Origin: Casuarius casuarius
Taxonomy: Eukaryota; Chordata; Aves; Casuariiformes; Casuariidae
Length of the DNA stretch: 64,000 nucleotides
Direction: 5' to 3'
NCBI GenBank assembly: GCA_003342895.1
Contig: PTFA01000365.1
Location: forward strand, 1 to 64,000
Every line of letters starts with the position of its first letter. Position 1 is the first letter of the stretch. Below are positions 40,101 through 52,909 of the stretch, one piece after another. Under the pieces are notes generated by a model. It was not told the DNA's origin. It worked only from the letters and a program-made list of their open reading frames with translations, and did not search any database. The position numbers and the translations under genes were made by a program.

Positions 40101-43046
40101 AGGTCATTAACTGCTAGAAGTGACCGATTTTTTAGGGATTATGTTTAACCTTTTGAATTCACACAGTTCACACACAAGAGTCATTCTGATGAGCATTTTG
40201 CTTTGTAGACTGTCTCTCTTATCACTCTTGGGCTTCTCTCATGGTTTTCCACCTTATTATGTATCAAAATGAGGGTTTTTTCTTTTTATTTGTTCTTGGT
40301 AAAGACTTATTTGATTAGCAGAATGAGTGGACAGAGGAAAGGGAAGTATGTATACACGGATGTTCAGTTACTCTTTTCATGTTAATGTTGCCCTGTGGAC
40401 ATTTCTGAGTCAGGTGCCAAACTTTCAGAGATGTCCATCTTTGTGAGTTGTTATGGAAAGGAGCTTTATTTGTCTGTTTTTAGAGAGAGATAATCAGGCC
40501 TTTTTTTTAATGGTTGTTAAGAGTGGAAGTCACCTTTCTAGCCTCAGACCTGAAGCAAGGCTTCCCTCTCCCAGAAGCTCAATTAGTGTTTTGGCCTCTG
40601 GAAGGGACTGAGACACATCTTTACTGACTCCTTGCTTTTTCCCAGCCAGCTGAGAGGCAGGTCAAGAAACAGCATCCTCTTCCTGACCCACCACTATCTG
40701 ACAGAGAAAGAATAAAAGGGGTATTACAGGTTCCTGCATAGCCAAGTAGCAGAAAGTATGATCTCATCTTCACTCCTCTCTTGCCTACTCTTGATTCCTT
40801 CTGAACTGGGAAATGAAGACACAGAAATCTGAGTCCAGAGAAAGTATTCTCCAGCTATTAAGTCACTATTCAGCAGATACTGTCTGTTATCAACTACAGC
40901 CCTTGTGACAGTTGGAGGTTTCTGCAATCAAGAGATTGCCTGAAAACTAACTCAGGCAATTTCAGTTTATAACTTTCTCTGTACAAATAAGTGTTTACCG
41001 TAATCACTGGCAGAAGACTTAGCAACATTGAGCATGCTACAAGTTCAGAAACTGTAAGGCAAACTAAAAGAATCCAATGCATATAATTAACAAAACCTCA
41101 AAAGTTTTAACTCACTCATGGTTTCTTCAGGCCCAGTTTAGGATTTTTTTAATGCTTAAGGCTGACAATACTGCAATATATTTGGGCTTCTGTGGCACTA
41201 CTGAGTTGTCACATCATACCTATAATCACATTTAATGCCTTCTTTCCATGCAACTCACTTTCTACTTATCACTTACAGTAGTAGTGTTTAATGGCTCAGA
41301 AAAGAAAGACATCAGTAAAATGGATAGAGTACCTCACCAGCAGAGAATGTTTTGTGACATCAAGCATATATATGTGAGATTAGTAAATGAAAAAAGATTT
41401 TAGTTAACATGAACTAAAATGAGAAGCATTTGGCAGAGAAGCCGATTTTCTAGCACAGAAAAATATATGGTTTGAATCTTTCAGAAAGTTACTAAAAGCC
41501 TGTCAATTGACTCCCTGATTTTGACCTGTAAGCATCAATCACAGGAGAGATTTTTGTCACTGGAGACTTGAGCTTTGGACATCTGCAAAATGGGACCAAC
41601 CACTAAACTTGCACAGAATTTACACAGAATACAAGCACTTAAAACCAAACCTCTAATCCTATAATCAACTGATCTTAGGGGCATATGACCTCCAGAAGTG
41701 CCTTCCTCTTTCAATGAATTGTTTGCTGTGTTTTTTCTGGGCATGCTCTAAACTGCTCTGGGGCCTGGTTGGCCAAGCTCCTCAGCTCCTTGCTCTGTTC
41801 CCAAATGCAGTTTGGAATCTGTGTGTACATACATTTAGATATAGAAAGGTCATTCCAGTAAATTCACCCTATAACATACCTAGAACACAGAAGCAAAACC
41901 AGGCTCCCCACTGGCTGGTATCTATAGCTGTCATGTTAAAGCTGCCCAGTGACAGCTCTGTATAATAGAGTAACTTGGCTGTTACAGCGTTGTGTCAGTC
42001 AGTGAGAAATTCAGACTCTTTTCTCCATCAGATTGACAGGAATCAAAGTTACCTCCCCCAAGCAAGGGGGAATATCTTGAATACAAGATATTTTGGCTGG
42101 CAGTCCATTTCCTGCCATCCTGTTAAAGAGAAGAGAGTTCATAAAAAAAAAAATTGGACTTATTGCAAAGGCAGTGAGACAAATGTAAGGCCAGTCCTCA
42201 GGGTACTCATCCAGAAAGAGGGACTAATGGGTTCTTGACCCTGCTCCCACGACTATTTCTGCATTTTGTATTAAACAGTCATTGCATGGAATACAGAAAT
42301 ATTTCTTAGCCTATCCTGTCTCAAAGCAGGGCACAGTTTCAGTTAAAACTTTAGTGAGCTTTAGTGAGCTTTCCGATTAGTTTGTGATGAGATTTATGTT
42401 TATAACAAGACCCCATGGGATATACACATGGCTTTCTGTTAAATGGCATTTGGGATAACTGGCAGCCTGATCCCAGAAGATGCTGCATAAAAGTGGTACA
42501 TCACCAGAGGAACAGGAAACTAGATGCAAACCTCCACCCAGACTAGACACAGGAAGCTGAAAAGCTGCACTAGCAAACCACCCTTCCAATGGAGCCAGGT
42601 CACTTTGGACAAGGTCCAGAAACACAACTCAGACACATCCATGATTTTGTCTGGGCCAATACAATTTTTAGTAACTGCTTGTGAATTAATTTTTACCTCT
42701 AGCTTCCTCTGCAGTATTCCTTGATTTATTCACCTACAGCTCTGCTAAATGATTTGTGGAGTACCATCTCGCTCTTATTGCAAGCTGGTTAAGGCAGAAA
42801 CTCTCACATTACTCTATACTTGCTTTGAAGAATGGGCTGAAGGACTGTTCTAAAAATATTTGCTTTTCTGATATCAAAAGAGAGCTTTGATTTAATTAGA
42901 CATGCAGTCTGGCCATGTCTGCTGCACAACCTTTCCTGGGCAGCGAGGGGAACACACATACTGGCAATAAAAAATATTCCATATATCCTTCAGCATATTA
43001 GTGCTTTACAGTTTTCCTAATTAAAGCCAATTACCTGACATGGAAC
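37168..43046. other. non-coding stretch
   Basis: The longest frame is 125 codons on plus (39506-39883), overlapped by a 69-codon plus frame and an 85-codon minus frame. None has a recognisable domain. A perfect 10-bp direct repeat (ttagtgagct) lies at 42351-42370. I recognise no transposon families here. Confidence 0.55.
42351..42370 (+). repeat. 10-bp perfect tandem duplication
   Basis: The unit ttagtgagct occurs twice back to back with no mismatch. It is a short, probably recent replication-slippage duplication. Confidence 0.9.
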
Positions 43047-43117
43047 TAGTTTTACATCTCTGTTTAAGTGTCTATGTTTAGTTTTACATCTCTGTTTAAG
43101 TGTCTATGTTTAGTTTT
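43047..43117 (+). repeat. 32-bp perfect tandem duplication
   Basis: A 32-bp unit beginning tagttttacatctctg occupies 43047-43078 and repeats without mismatch at 43079-43110. The first seven bases of a third copy follow at 43111-43117, so there are about 2.2 copies. Identity between copies implies a recent duplication. The 141-codon open frame at 43068-43493 starts inside it, so its apparent ATG lies in duplicated sequence, which weakens any case for that frame being a gene. Confidence 0.95.
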
Positions 43118-46100
43118 CTTCCTTTTCCTCCTGAGGAATCTTACAGAGGGAGAAATAGTTGGGGGAAAGAAAGGGGAAGGCTTCTCTGCAGAGCTAATCA
43201 AAACATCAGCCACCACATACTGTTCTGAAAATGGTACTCTCAAAATACTCTTAAATATCACTGTTCCTCCTGTAGTCCTTGAAACCAGCACATCAGAGAT
43301 GACAAAACCAATAGGCTGGAGACAGGCTATTTTGAGTGCCATCAAAATACCGAGCGGCCTGTCTGATCCATCCTGTACACGTACTATTACAGTTTGTTTA
43401 ACAGCAGATCACAAGATCTGTCTACTCATCTGCATACATTTCCTACTTCAAAAAAGGAATATTAAAAATGAAGTCAGACTCCATTACACATAAGCATATT
43501 CTGTCCACAGTCTTAAGGCCCATCTTCAGAACTTAAGGAAAATATCACCACTTCACAGTAAGGAGATGGATAAGAAATTCAGTTTCATGCTGAAGGACAT
43601 CACTGTGCTATGCTGTGTATCTGTAGCAAAAGCATGAGGTTTAAGATGAAGGATGGGCAAGACTATAGAAATACTCTTAGAAACCATGGCAGTACCATGT
43701 TTAAAGATTAAAAAACAACAAATGAGTAGCCTCGGGAGTAGCTGGTGGGAGGCTGACAATTCTGGTTTTATGGAACATGCACACATTTTTAGCAATTGGT
43801 GACCATGTGAACAGGAAGATGTATCTCAAACAGTGGCACTGGTCTGCTCTGTTCGCAGTTATCAAAGTCAGAGGTCTGTTTGCTTCTACCTCGGCATGGA
43901 AAAATGATGACTGAAATAGATTTTTAGGAAAAAAATACACATGGACCTAGAAGAATGAAATTGAAAAGGTTTTCTTTTTTTTTCAGAATAACTTGTTAGA
44001 TATCAGGAAGCCCTGAGGCAATGCCAAAGGGCTGCAGTAGTGCCCGTGATATATGTAAGTCAGTCCTTTCCTTCAGCTAGGTCCAGCGGTGCAGTCCTTT
44101 TGTAACTCACATCCATGTCCACAGATGGTAGGGCATCTTCTCCCTTCTCCATGTTCAAAGCCATGCTCCAAGCCCACAAGCCCAGCACTGAGCTGTCCTA
44201 AACTAAGCCTCACTAGCTCTTGGACAATTTACCACAAAATCTCGCCATAGATGTAACATTTCTGGAGTCGAGTGGGAAGAAAAACAATGTTCCCCATTTT
44301 TTTACACAACAAAAACTCAAATGTAGAAAAAAATAAATATTTGGAATAAATACTTGATTATCAAAACAAATTTTATTGAATTTTTAAGATGAAGACACAA
44401 ATTATATAGAATTTAGGCAGACTACTCCTGTATATGTTCCTGTAAGAAATACTGCCTTTGCTTCTGAGTAGGAGATATACAGATAGAGATGTACAGCACA
44501 TGGAGATACCTACGGTGAGATACGCAATTTTAGTTTCTCAAAAATACAGTCGAGAGTAGTTTGATTACAGTGCATTTTAGCAAGAAAGAGCAAATACTGC
44601 TTTCCTAATTTAATGGGAAAAACATAAGAAGTGATAATAGAAAGATGAAGCCAAACAAAGGCAAATTGGTAAAAAGTAACGTATTTCAAACACTGAGGAT
44701 AATTAACTGTTGGAACACATTAGTGAAGGAAGTGTGAGCTTTCACATTTTAAATTAAGACCGAATACCATTCTTGTAGATGTTCTTTAGCCAAATGAATT
44801 TATTGGGTTAACAGGTATATGGGGAGAGTTTAAGAATCTACAATATACAGAAGGTATATACAAGCTGATATTTTCTATACATAGTAATATTTACTTCTGT
44901 CTTTAAACATCATAGATCAAAAGCTTAAGTATGTGTCAAAATGGCTTTGATTTTAGTGAGGCTGAGGCATAAATTTAAAATTAATAGTTAATACATGTTT
45001 TTATGAATCAAAATGGTCAGTGTTTATTGTACAGGAAAAAAGCTGTGAATGTTTTCAGTTAGCAAATCAGTATGACAGTAAACAGTGTGAAGCTGCATAA
45101 CTCTGAATGGTCCCAGAGATTTCTGTTTTTAAAACTCTCAAAGCAGGCAACTGTTTTATGTGAGTAATTTTCTATTTACTAGCACATTCCTTAAAAAACA
45201 ATCTCTCTTGTCCTCTGTAAGTGTATAATTTAACTGATATTTTCAAGGTGTCAGCCACTAAGGTTGGTAAAGCTAGAAAACCATGGTAGAAAATCCCATC
45301 TCTCAAAATCCTCTATCAAAGCGCAGTAATTCTCAAAGGCAGCTGACTTTGGTACGGTGGTATAATATAATTACCTCTTATCTCAAAGTTGTTTTTTCAA
45401 GTGCTATAACTAAGGCATTAAGTGTGAACATCAACCTCTTGACACAATCACCAATTTGGAGCCCTTACACTAACCAGATTATTTTTTAAAATGATAATAC
45501 TGAATTGAATGATAGGAATTTCTTTTGGTTTATTTAACATCATTCCATAGCATTTTCCAGAAAACAATAAAGTTTTCTTACTTAGAGTGGGAGACCGGTT
45601 ATTGCACAATTACTTTTACAATTGCAGAAGAAACTTTCTAGCACTGCTATGCAAAGGCAATGGGATAACTAACAACTAAACATGAGCTACAGTTTTAGGC
45701 TCTTTGCTTGAGAAATTACATTCTAATTGCAAGTCTAGAGGTTTCTGAAGCACAGCTCCACTAATGAATGCTGATCCCATTTTAACAGAATTCATATTCA
45801 AGGGATGCATGGAAAACTTATTTATGGTTTTGCATGATGCAGAGCCCCAAAACATGCAAATTTAATCTGAGCATGAAAGTATCTGATACACGTCATCAAG
45901 TGCTTGGACTTTGTCAGTGTCTACTGCCACATAACCATTTTAATTAATCTGGGGCAGGGAGGAGTGAATAATTTATTTTTAATGGCTAAAGCTGCCATAA
46001 CTGAATGTTTCCACTACTTTTACTCATAGACTTTATATAAACCATGCTGAAGTCACTGAGTATGCTACTGTTGGCTTCAATGGGCTTGTGTGCCCACAGG

Positions 46101-47649
46101 TTCTGAACAGCTTTTTGAAAGAAATATGACACAGGATTTTTTTTCACTGCTTCATTGGTCTGCCTCCTCAAATTTTTGAGCATCTCCCTTGCTCAACTCC
46201 ATCAGGCCAAAACTGCCTTTAGCTGAATATACTTTCTAGCTGCTGATCGAAATGATATGACACAGCTCTTAATGTTGCATCTCAAGAACAGTCGCTTGGA
46301 TTTAATGAATAGGAAAGCAATTTGCAACAGGCAGATACTTCAGCATTTCTAAGACTCCCCGACACCTCTAAGACACCTCAGTTTCCTACAGATCAGTGCC
46401 ATCATCTGTGCCCCAAGAAGGGGGAGCCTAGTTCAAAGTCCAGTTGATCAATGTTCTTACATGTCAAGAAAAGTATTATTACTGTGAACAACATATACAA
46501 GTCCGAGGTAAGCAATCACATCTGCGTTTGGACTACAACAGCTTGCTTCATTTGACAGCACATCAGTTTACAGTAGCTATCAAGATCCAACAGTTTTGTA
46601 TTGCAATTCAATGGCCTTTTTGTTTTCTTTTATAAAAAGGACTGTAACAAATGCAAAATCTGGCTAATAGCTGTCCCCAAGCTACAAAGCTGTTCTATCA
46701 TCAATCATGTGGATGAAGAATGGCATAGCATATTTCTGTATGCTTGTTGGAGGTAGCCAGGAGATGCGAAGGATCACCACAGACCCAGAGATACCTCATT
46801 TTAGGCCTGTCTTTGTGACCTCCCTGAACATAAGACATAGTAACCCCTGCAGATGCACAGATCGGCTTTGTGCTCGGGACACAGCAAGTCTGGTGACCCT
46901 TGACTTCAATCTCCTTTAATATAGTCAGTGAATTTACTTTAGACTGTGGTTCCTAGGGTTTCCCTTTAGAAAAGAGGTTCTTTTGAGAGAGACTTTGAAA
47001 GCAATTTATAAATAAGTTTTGCAGGGCAAAATTAGTGCTGTGACTGTAAGATGGGCAGCATAGAATTCACAGTTTATTGGGAATAGGGGACTTTTATTAG
47101 GAATAGGGAACTAACTAGGGGACTATGGCCTTGCCTTCCAGTTGCCCACTGCCCCTGTTACAGCTTCAACACCACCAAGGATTGTCCAAGTCATGAAAAC
47201 TTCTCTGAGATCCTCTGAGTAACAGCACTTGCCAATGAGGCCACAGCAGCCAGGCTAGTGCACTCTACTGTGTGTCCTGTATCAGTGGTTCCCTGACTCA
47301 CTGGAGTGGGCTGCAGGAACTCCCTCCCTGTCTATAAATTTTTTTACATTCCAAATGTGAGTAGTGTAACAGACAGCCGGGACCTGGCCAAGGTAAGCAG
47401 TGAGGATCCAGGAGGGCATCGTTCTTCTGCCCTGCACAGAGAATGCAAACAGCCTGTCCCTTCATGCACTTGCACCTTGCACCAGTGTTTGCAAAGGAGT
47501 CCTTTGTCATAGTCTGCCACAGCACCTACACTACAGCAATCCTGCCCAGGCCAGGGCAGAGGCAGTTCTAGACCACTGACACTTTGATCCAAGGGTTTCA
47601 CCTTGTCCAAGAGCCGCCTTCTAAAATGGACGAGAATCTCTCTGTGTGG
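43118..47649. other. non-coding stretch
   Basis: The 141-codon plus frame at 43068-43493 covers the beginning. It has a hydrophobic N-terminus and two NxT sequons, but its start lies in a tandem duplication and no family is recognised. A polypyrimidine-AG at 43962-43986 is acceptor-like. At 46044-46086 the 'gaagtcactgag ... ggcttcaatggg' arrangement resembles an old dispersed repeat. Around 47300-47660 GC content rises, and frames on both strands overlap without protein similarity I can see. Confidence 0.5.
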
Positions 47650-47825
47650 TATAATTATTCTCATGTAACAGTAACAAGAGGGAGAACAGACTGAGACAAA
47701 AAGATACTAACTAGTTGTCTAAGGCCACACAATAAATCAATAGAAAAAGCTCTGCTAGGAATTAAGAGTGTGACTCACAATCCTTCACTGACTCACAATC
47801 CTTTACTTTAACTACTAGATAAGCT
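47650..47825 (+). mobile_element. MIR-like SINE remnant, plus orientation
   Basis: The segment follows the 3' half of MIR. 'agactgagacaaaaagatactaact' matches 'aactgaggcacagagaggttaagtaact', and 'tgtctaaggccacacaat' matches 'tgcccaaggtcacacagc'. 'agctctgctaggaatt' matches 'gcagagccgggattc', and 'ctttaactactagataagc' matches the 'cttaaccactatgct' end. An 18-bp tandem duplication inside it (47771-47806) is a later change. The element is ancient and inactive. The comparison is with the consensus as I remember it. Confidence 0.6.
47771..47806 (+). repeat. 18-bp tandem duplication with two TGACTCA (AP-1-type) heptamers
   Basis: TGACTCACAATCCTTCAC at 47771-47788 is followed by the same unit with one change (C to T at its 16th base) at 47789-47806. 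Each copy begins with TGACTCA, the canonical AP-1 (Fos/Jun) recognition heptamer, giving two perfect sites 18 bp apart inside a MIR-like SINE. Whether they are bound cannot be judged from sequence. Confidence 0.9.
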
Positions 47826-49151
47826 TCAACCCAGAGCAGCATTTATTTGTGTACAATATGCCAAAAATTCATTCTCGATCTATGAAAAAAAAGGAAAATG
47901 ATACAAAGCAGGTTGCCTAGTAAAATGAGATTTAACCCAGTGCCCTTTATCTGTGCGTTAAGGACTCTCTTGGGAACCACAAATTGGAGCTGTGAGATTA
48001 TGTGAAAGGGAACAGCATCAAAAGTAGAACTCTGATGTATCATAAAAATAATAGAAAAGCCTCTGGGGAATGGGAACTTTTGACAGAATCCAATCAAACC
48101 CTTTCAAATCAGGAGCTGTTGTAGCAGTGTGGCCAAGCTACTGCACGCTGCACTGTCAGTGTCCTTTAGGGAATTGAGAAAGCAGCAAGACAAGCACTTT
48201 CCAAATATTTGAACAAGGCGGGGGAAAGAAAACTTGAAGGTTAAATTCACATTCATCCTCTTTTAAATTCTTTCTTTAAACTTAACTCTTCTGGGACGGC
48301 TATATATTACGCCTGTTGATCTTGATTAGGAGAATAGCTGGCTAAAGCATTTGTCTTTCTGCTAAATTCTGCATTAATTCATCCTCCAGCTCTATTTTCA
48401 CTGTTTACCTCTTTCATCCACCTGTTTGACTTTACCCGACACCTAGATTATGAGCTTTTGGGGAGCTAGGGAGCTTTTCTGTTTTAAGCACTTCTATTAT
48501 GTCTAGCCCATGAAGCCTAGATTTGACTAGGATTTCTCAGTGCTCTTGTAAAATTATAACAATTATCAAACTCTTTGCTTTCTAAATCTCTATCCTGCAC
48601 ATATATTCTGGCCCCAAGCACATGAAAAGCTCTGCTGGCCAGTTTCTGCTCTCATTTCTATCAATATATAACACAGAAAAATTTAAACGCCCTTCCCATT
48701 TATAACTTCTGCATCACTGTTCCTATTTAACAGAAGAAATGATCACATCACTGCCACCCTAATAAATATCTAACCAATTTTCATATGGAAAAGAAAATCC
48801 CCTACATTCCTTTACCTCTAGCTGAATTCAGCAAAAATGTTCCTCTTCAGCTAGAGTCTTGGATAATAAAATAGGTTATTTATTGGCAGTGGGTGATGTG
48901 TGGATGATTACAGTCTGGTAGGTATTTAAGGGTAAAGTCCAAAATTGCAGAACAAAAGCTGTTTTCTATTCACATTTGGCTCAAAATAACTCAAATGAAA
49001 TGGACCACCCACAATCTGACACTTCAAGCTGTAGAGCATTGAATCTGCTGAGAGCCAGTTACAAAAATGAATTCTGTAAGATGATATTAAACAGAAAAGG
49101 AAAAAAAAATGACCCAAAGAGTATATTAAAAGAATGAGCATAATGAGCTAA
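47826..49151. other. AT-rich non-coding stretch
   Basis: No gene, repeat family or regulatory signal is recognised. Frames of 84 and 71 codons on the minus strand have no identifiable features. Confidence 0.55.
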
Positions 49152-49358
49152 CAGGAATATGTGCACATTCGAGTAGAATTTTTGACCAAACTTATTGACG
49201 GTGGATCAAAAAATAAAGGCCTCTATGACTTCAGGGAGAAACTCTTTGCTGCAGTCAGGAGGAGCACCATGAAGAAGCTTGTTTTACGGCAGATCCAGCC
49301 TGGCGATGAAGCAAACACCACCATTCCCATTGGCTTAATTATTCAAACTGTGTGTTAA
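49152..49358 (+). pseudogene. coding-like segment: possible terminal exon or retrocopy fragment
   Basis: After an in-frame TAA at 49149-49151, a frame runs CAG GAA TAT GTG CAC ATT and on for 68 codons to TAA at 49356-49358. It has no ATG at its beginning, and its first internal Met is about 40 codons in. Codons favour purines in the first position. The translation is balanced and protein-like, with stretches such as YDFREKLFAAVRRSTMKKL and QIQPGDEANTTIPIGLIIQ. An AATAAA lies 40 bases past the stop, as at a 3' end. The preceding sequence ends 'ctaacag' but lacks a pyrimidine tract, making it a poor acceptor, so a truncated processed pseudogene is as likely as a last exon. I do not recognise the protein family. 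It may be a chance frame. Confidence 0.3.
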
Positions 49359-49397
49359 ATTTGGGCATCCTGAAATGTTCTACTGTAGTGCAATTAC

Positions 49398-49403
49398 AAT
49401 AAA
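49398..49403 (+). promoter_or_regulatory. AATAAA polyadenylation hexamer
   Basis: A canonical hexamer lies 40 bases downstream of the TAA that closes the coding-like segment ending at 49358. The spacing suits a short 3' UTR, but this hexamer is frequent in AT-rich DNA and no clear poly(A) remnant follows. Confidence 0.25.
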
Positions 49404-52400
49404 AATGTAATTCTCACAGGGCTGAGATCAGTATGTAATATAGACTACACTTTCTCTTAATGTTCAAGGGAAGACTGCTAAACAAAAACTTCATTCACAG
49501 TACTACATAAAGGAATATACTTTCCATCATGACGTAAAGTTCTCTTGGAAGAACACAAATGCAGTTTGAAAGTGTTATGAAAAAATCAAGCAATGGATCT
49601 AAAATTCATCTAGTCATCACCAGCCCAGACAAACTCACTTGTATTTGTCAGGGAGCAATGGATGGCATAGCTACTGCTCCCAGAATCTTTTCTTCCTTTT
49701 TGAGGTGAGTGTGTGTGTGTGTGTGTGTAATTAGTAATTAGTCTTATTAGCTTAGTCCTGCCTACTGCTGAATGCCCTGATACATGCTTACCTTCGGCAA
49801 TGAAAACACTTACGAGCTTGAAGCCCAGTCTGTGATGAAGTGGGCTATTGGATTAAGACTTACAGAGTCAAAATTTCTATACAGGCAGTCAGCTCTAGTT
49901 TTAATTTGCTTGTCAAATATCCTTTCACCATTGCTGCCCAGAAATAAAAAATATATGATGAAATAACTCTCCTTTTCTGTAAACCCAGTTCTCAAAAATG
50001 CCATGCACTAGTCTTACACATGTATCCTGTGGCAAAGTGAGTTTTTTACACCACAGTTGAAGTGCCAATTTATTTCCCTCTCCACGAAAATTCACCTTAT
50101 TATAGAAGTCCTGCAAAGCAACCTATGCTATTTTGTCTCACATCTCCCAGAGACTTCCCGGCAGTTACCAGGAAGCAGTGAACACACACAACAGCTGCTC
50201 TGCACGTGCACAGATCAGTGCATGGGACCTGAGAAGGATGTTCCTGGATGTTCCAGATTTATTGTGCCTGAACTGTAGAACTCATATGCTAATGTACTTG
50301 GCGCATCCAGATTTCCAGATGTCCAGCAACTGTCAGAACAGTAGGACTACTAGATGTCTGAATATCTTGGATGAATGCACAAAATCCATACAGCAAAAGA
50401 TATCCAAGCAGAAAAGGAAGGCACACTAACAGAAGTATAGACCTATAGTTTCTCTCTGTCTGTTTACCATATAAACCCTCTATAAACAGTGAGCAGTATC
50501 TTCATTACACTTTGAGGGGTGCAACCATGGAGTCAGTTATTGCCCTTTCATGGGCATTAAAAAGCCATTCTTGTCTTACCAAAAAAGAAACAAAGTGTAG
50601 AAAAGAGAATGTATTCAAGCCTCCTAATGCGAGATACCTAAATCATTGTTCACACATCTCATGTTTTACAGTCAAACTGTTTTTTCTGTCAGATACAAAC
50701 CCTTCTTCAGTACTTTCCAAGTTGCTTACTGTTCTTTAATAACACTATATCACTATTTCATGATAGAACTTTCCTCTAATACTCATTTTAATAAACAGAA
50801 GTAAAAAATTAACCCAATAGTTGCAAGTACGTCACCTTCAGCCACATGTAGCCCATCCTAATCCCACTCCAGATAACAATTCCAAAATCTGTTGGTAGAA
50901 AGGTCTTGAAATGACCAGACTCTTCTCAGAAACTATGCACTGGCTGCTCTGGCTGAGTGCTTTAGCAACATACTCCAAAAGGAAGCCTATCTATCCATTC
51001 CTCCTGGAGTTAAAAAAGCCTAACTGGTTGGTCCCTGTCAGATCCATTTACTCTTTCCCCAAGCTCCAGCTATTCAGGTGCTTCTGCTGAGCAGAACAGA
51101 GCAGTGACAGGCAAAAGCAGACTTTGTACAAGAGTCTGAAATATTAAAGCACTTTAATTATCAGAACAAGAGATACACAATAAACAAAAATAATAAGCCC
51201 TATATGCTTTAGACACATATAGGATGCCTGAGGTAGTCCCTAATCCTTCTCCTCCAACTCAGGTTACTTCATTACATCTCTTTCTACCCGACAGCAATAT
51301 GATTAGTCTGGAGTTAAACTAGACCCTATATTCATCACATCCCATGCATCCTTGATGGTGTATATAAAACACTTATAAGTCACTTTTCTTTTCCTGCCCC
51401 AATTTTCCTTCACATGGATCCTTTAAAAATCCCTGGTTCATCATCTTTGTCCCTGTTGGTCTTTCTGCTTCCCCTTAAAGAGACATGTGAGAAAAGTGAC
51501 CCTTCTAGCAAACCACCTGAGCAATTCCTTTTGTTTACAGCACAATGAGTTAAAGGTACTTCAGGGTCCCTGGTCTGCTGAACACATCGCAAACCTTGTC
51601 AACAAATGAAGCATTCCACATAACTTGAGCAAGTCCGGGCTTTGAACATTTTTAGCAACTACTTCCAGATATGAAGCAGAGTGAATAAATTACAACTGCA
51701 CAGATTCCCTCAATAACCACACGATTCCCTGTGTATTATTCTTACTCCTGTCAAGAGCTTAAGTAAGACACTCCCTTATTTATACATTACTGATATGCAG
51801 AGAAAACACGCTGAATTCAGAATGTATGTGAAAACCGTTTCCTCAGGCAATGTAATTATGGTCTTTGTTGCTTCTCTGGAGTGGTAATGGAGTCCCTAAT
51901 TGCCTTCCTGACTGATTATGTTGTTCCTGGTGTTTCATTTTCAAAGTACTTAAAGTTCAGGTAAATCACACCTCTCCACATGACCTCTCCTATTTTATGA
52001 CTCTTTGAAAGGAGCCTTTCCCTCACACTGCCATGGAAAGGCAAAGTCATATATGTTTCTTTTGTACTATTTCTTTTCACATTAGTTACACATTCTAAGT
52101 GGAAAAGTGCAAGATATTATTATGTGAAGCTATTATACTATTGTTAAATTAATCTCGTGCAAGTGCTTTGCAGGTTAGCAAAGTGCATGAGCATGTGTTT
52201 ACAATTAAGCCAGTGCTTAAGAGCTTTGTGAAAATAAAGGCCTAACGCTTGTCAGCCTTTGGACATTCAACTTTCTAAAATTACTTACAGTACTCTGGTG
52301 TAATCTTGATTTCCTTCTGGGTTTCTTCTTCCTGCTCTGCAAAATGTATGTCTGTTTACAGCATCTGCTGCTATAACCTCTCTGGTAAACAACACGGCAA

Positions 52401-52909
52401 AGAATTCATATTACAGTACACACAAAGCCATGGTGTTCTTTCTCAGAAGTGACGGTATTCTTTCTCAAAAAATAGATACAAACCCTAGTGCATGTCTGTT
52501 GCTTCAAATGAGATTTTTGGCAGATGTATAGAGAGGCAATTTATTTAACTGTTCTTTCTGCATAGAAAAATCTTAAAGAACTTAATACGAAATAGCAAAA
52601 TTTTAATAATTTTGCAGGGCCCTTACCACTTAATTTGAAAATTCTATTGAAAAGATGATCCCTTTCTTCTAAATCCTGCAGGCTCAAAGAGTAATTTACA
52701 GACAACCTTATTAAATATCTGTATAGCCTTGTTGATTTAATGTATGCTATATTCATTAGAAATTTACCATTTGAGCTCAAACTACATGTAAATCTGGAGC
52801 ATGCCATTGGGGTTAATATGGACATTACAACATCTCAGCCTGCCCTCTCCGGAAATACTTGTTTCATTTCTAAAATATTGCAGATGTTCCTATACTGAGT
52901 TCCCTGAAG
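49404..52909. other. AT-rich non-coding stretch with a GT microsatellite
   Basis: The GT repeat at 49709-49728 is listed separately. Frames of up to 98 codons (50133-50429, plus) overlap others in different frames and are not recognised. No interspersed repeat is identified. Confidence 0.55.
49709..49728 (+). repeat. (GT)10 microsatellite
   Basis: Ten uninterrupted GT dinucleotides form a typical short vertebrate microsatellite. Confidence 0.95.

Noticed and set aside
43068..43493. 141-codon plus-strand frame with hydrophobic N-terminus and NxT sequons, resembling a secreted or membrane protein
   Set aside because: Its start lies in a recent 32-bp tandem duplication, a 93-codon frame overlaps on the other strand, no family is recognised, and the length is within chance expectation for 64 kb.
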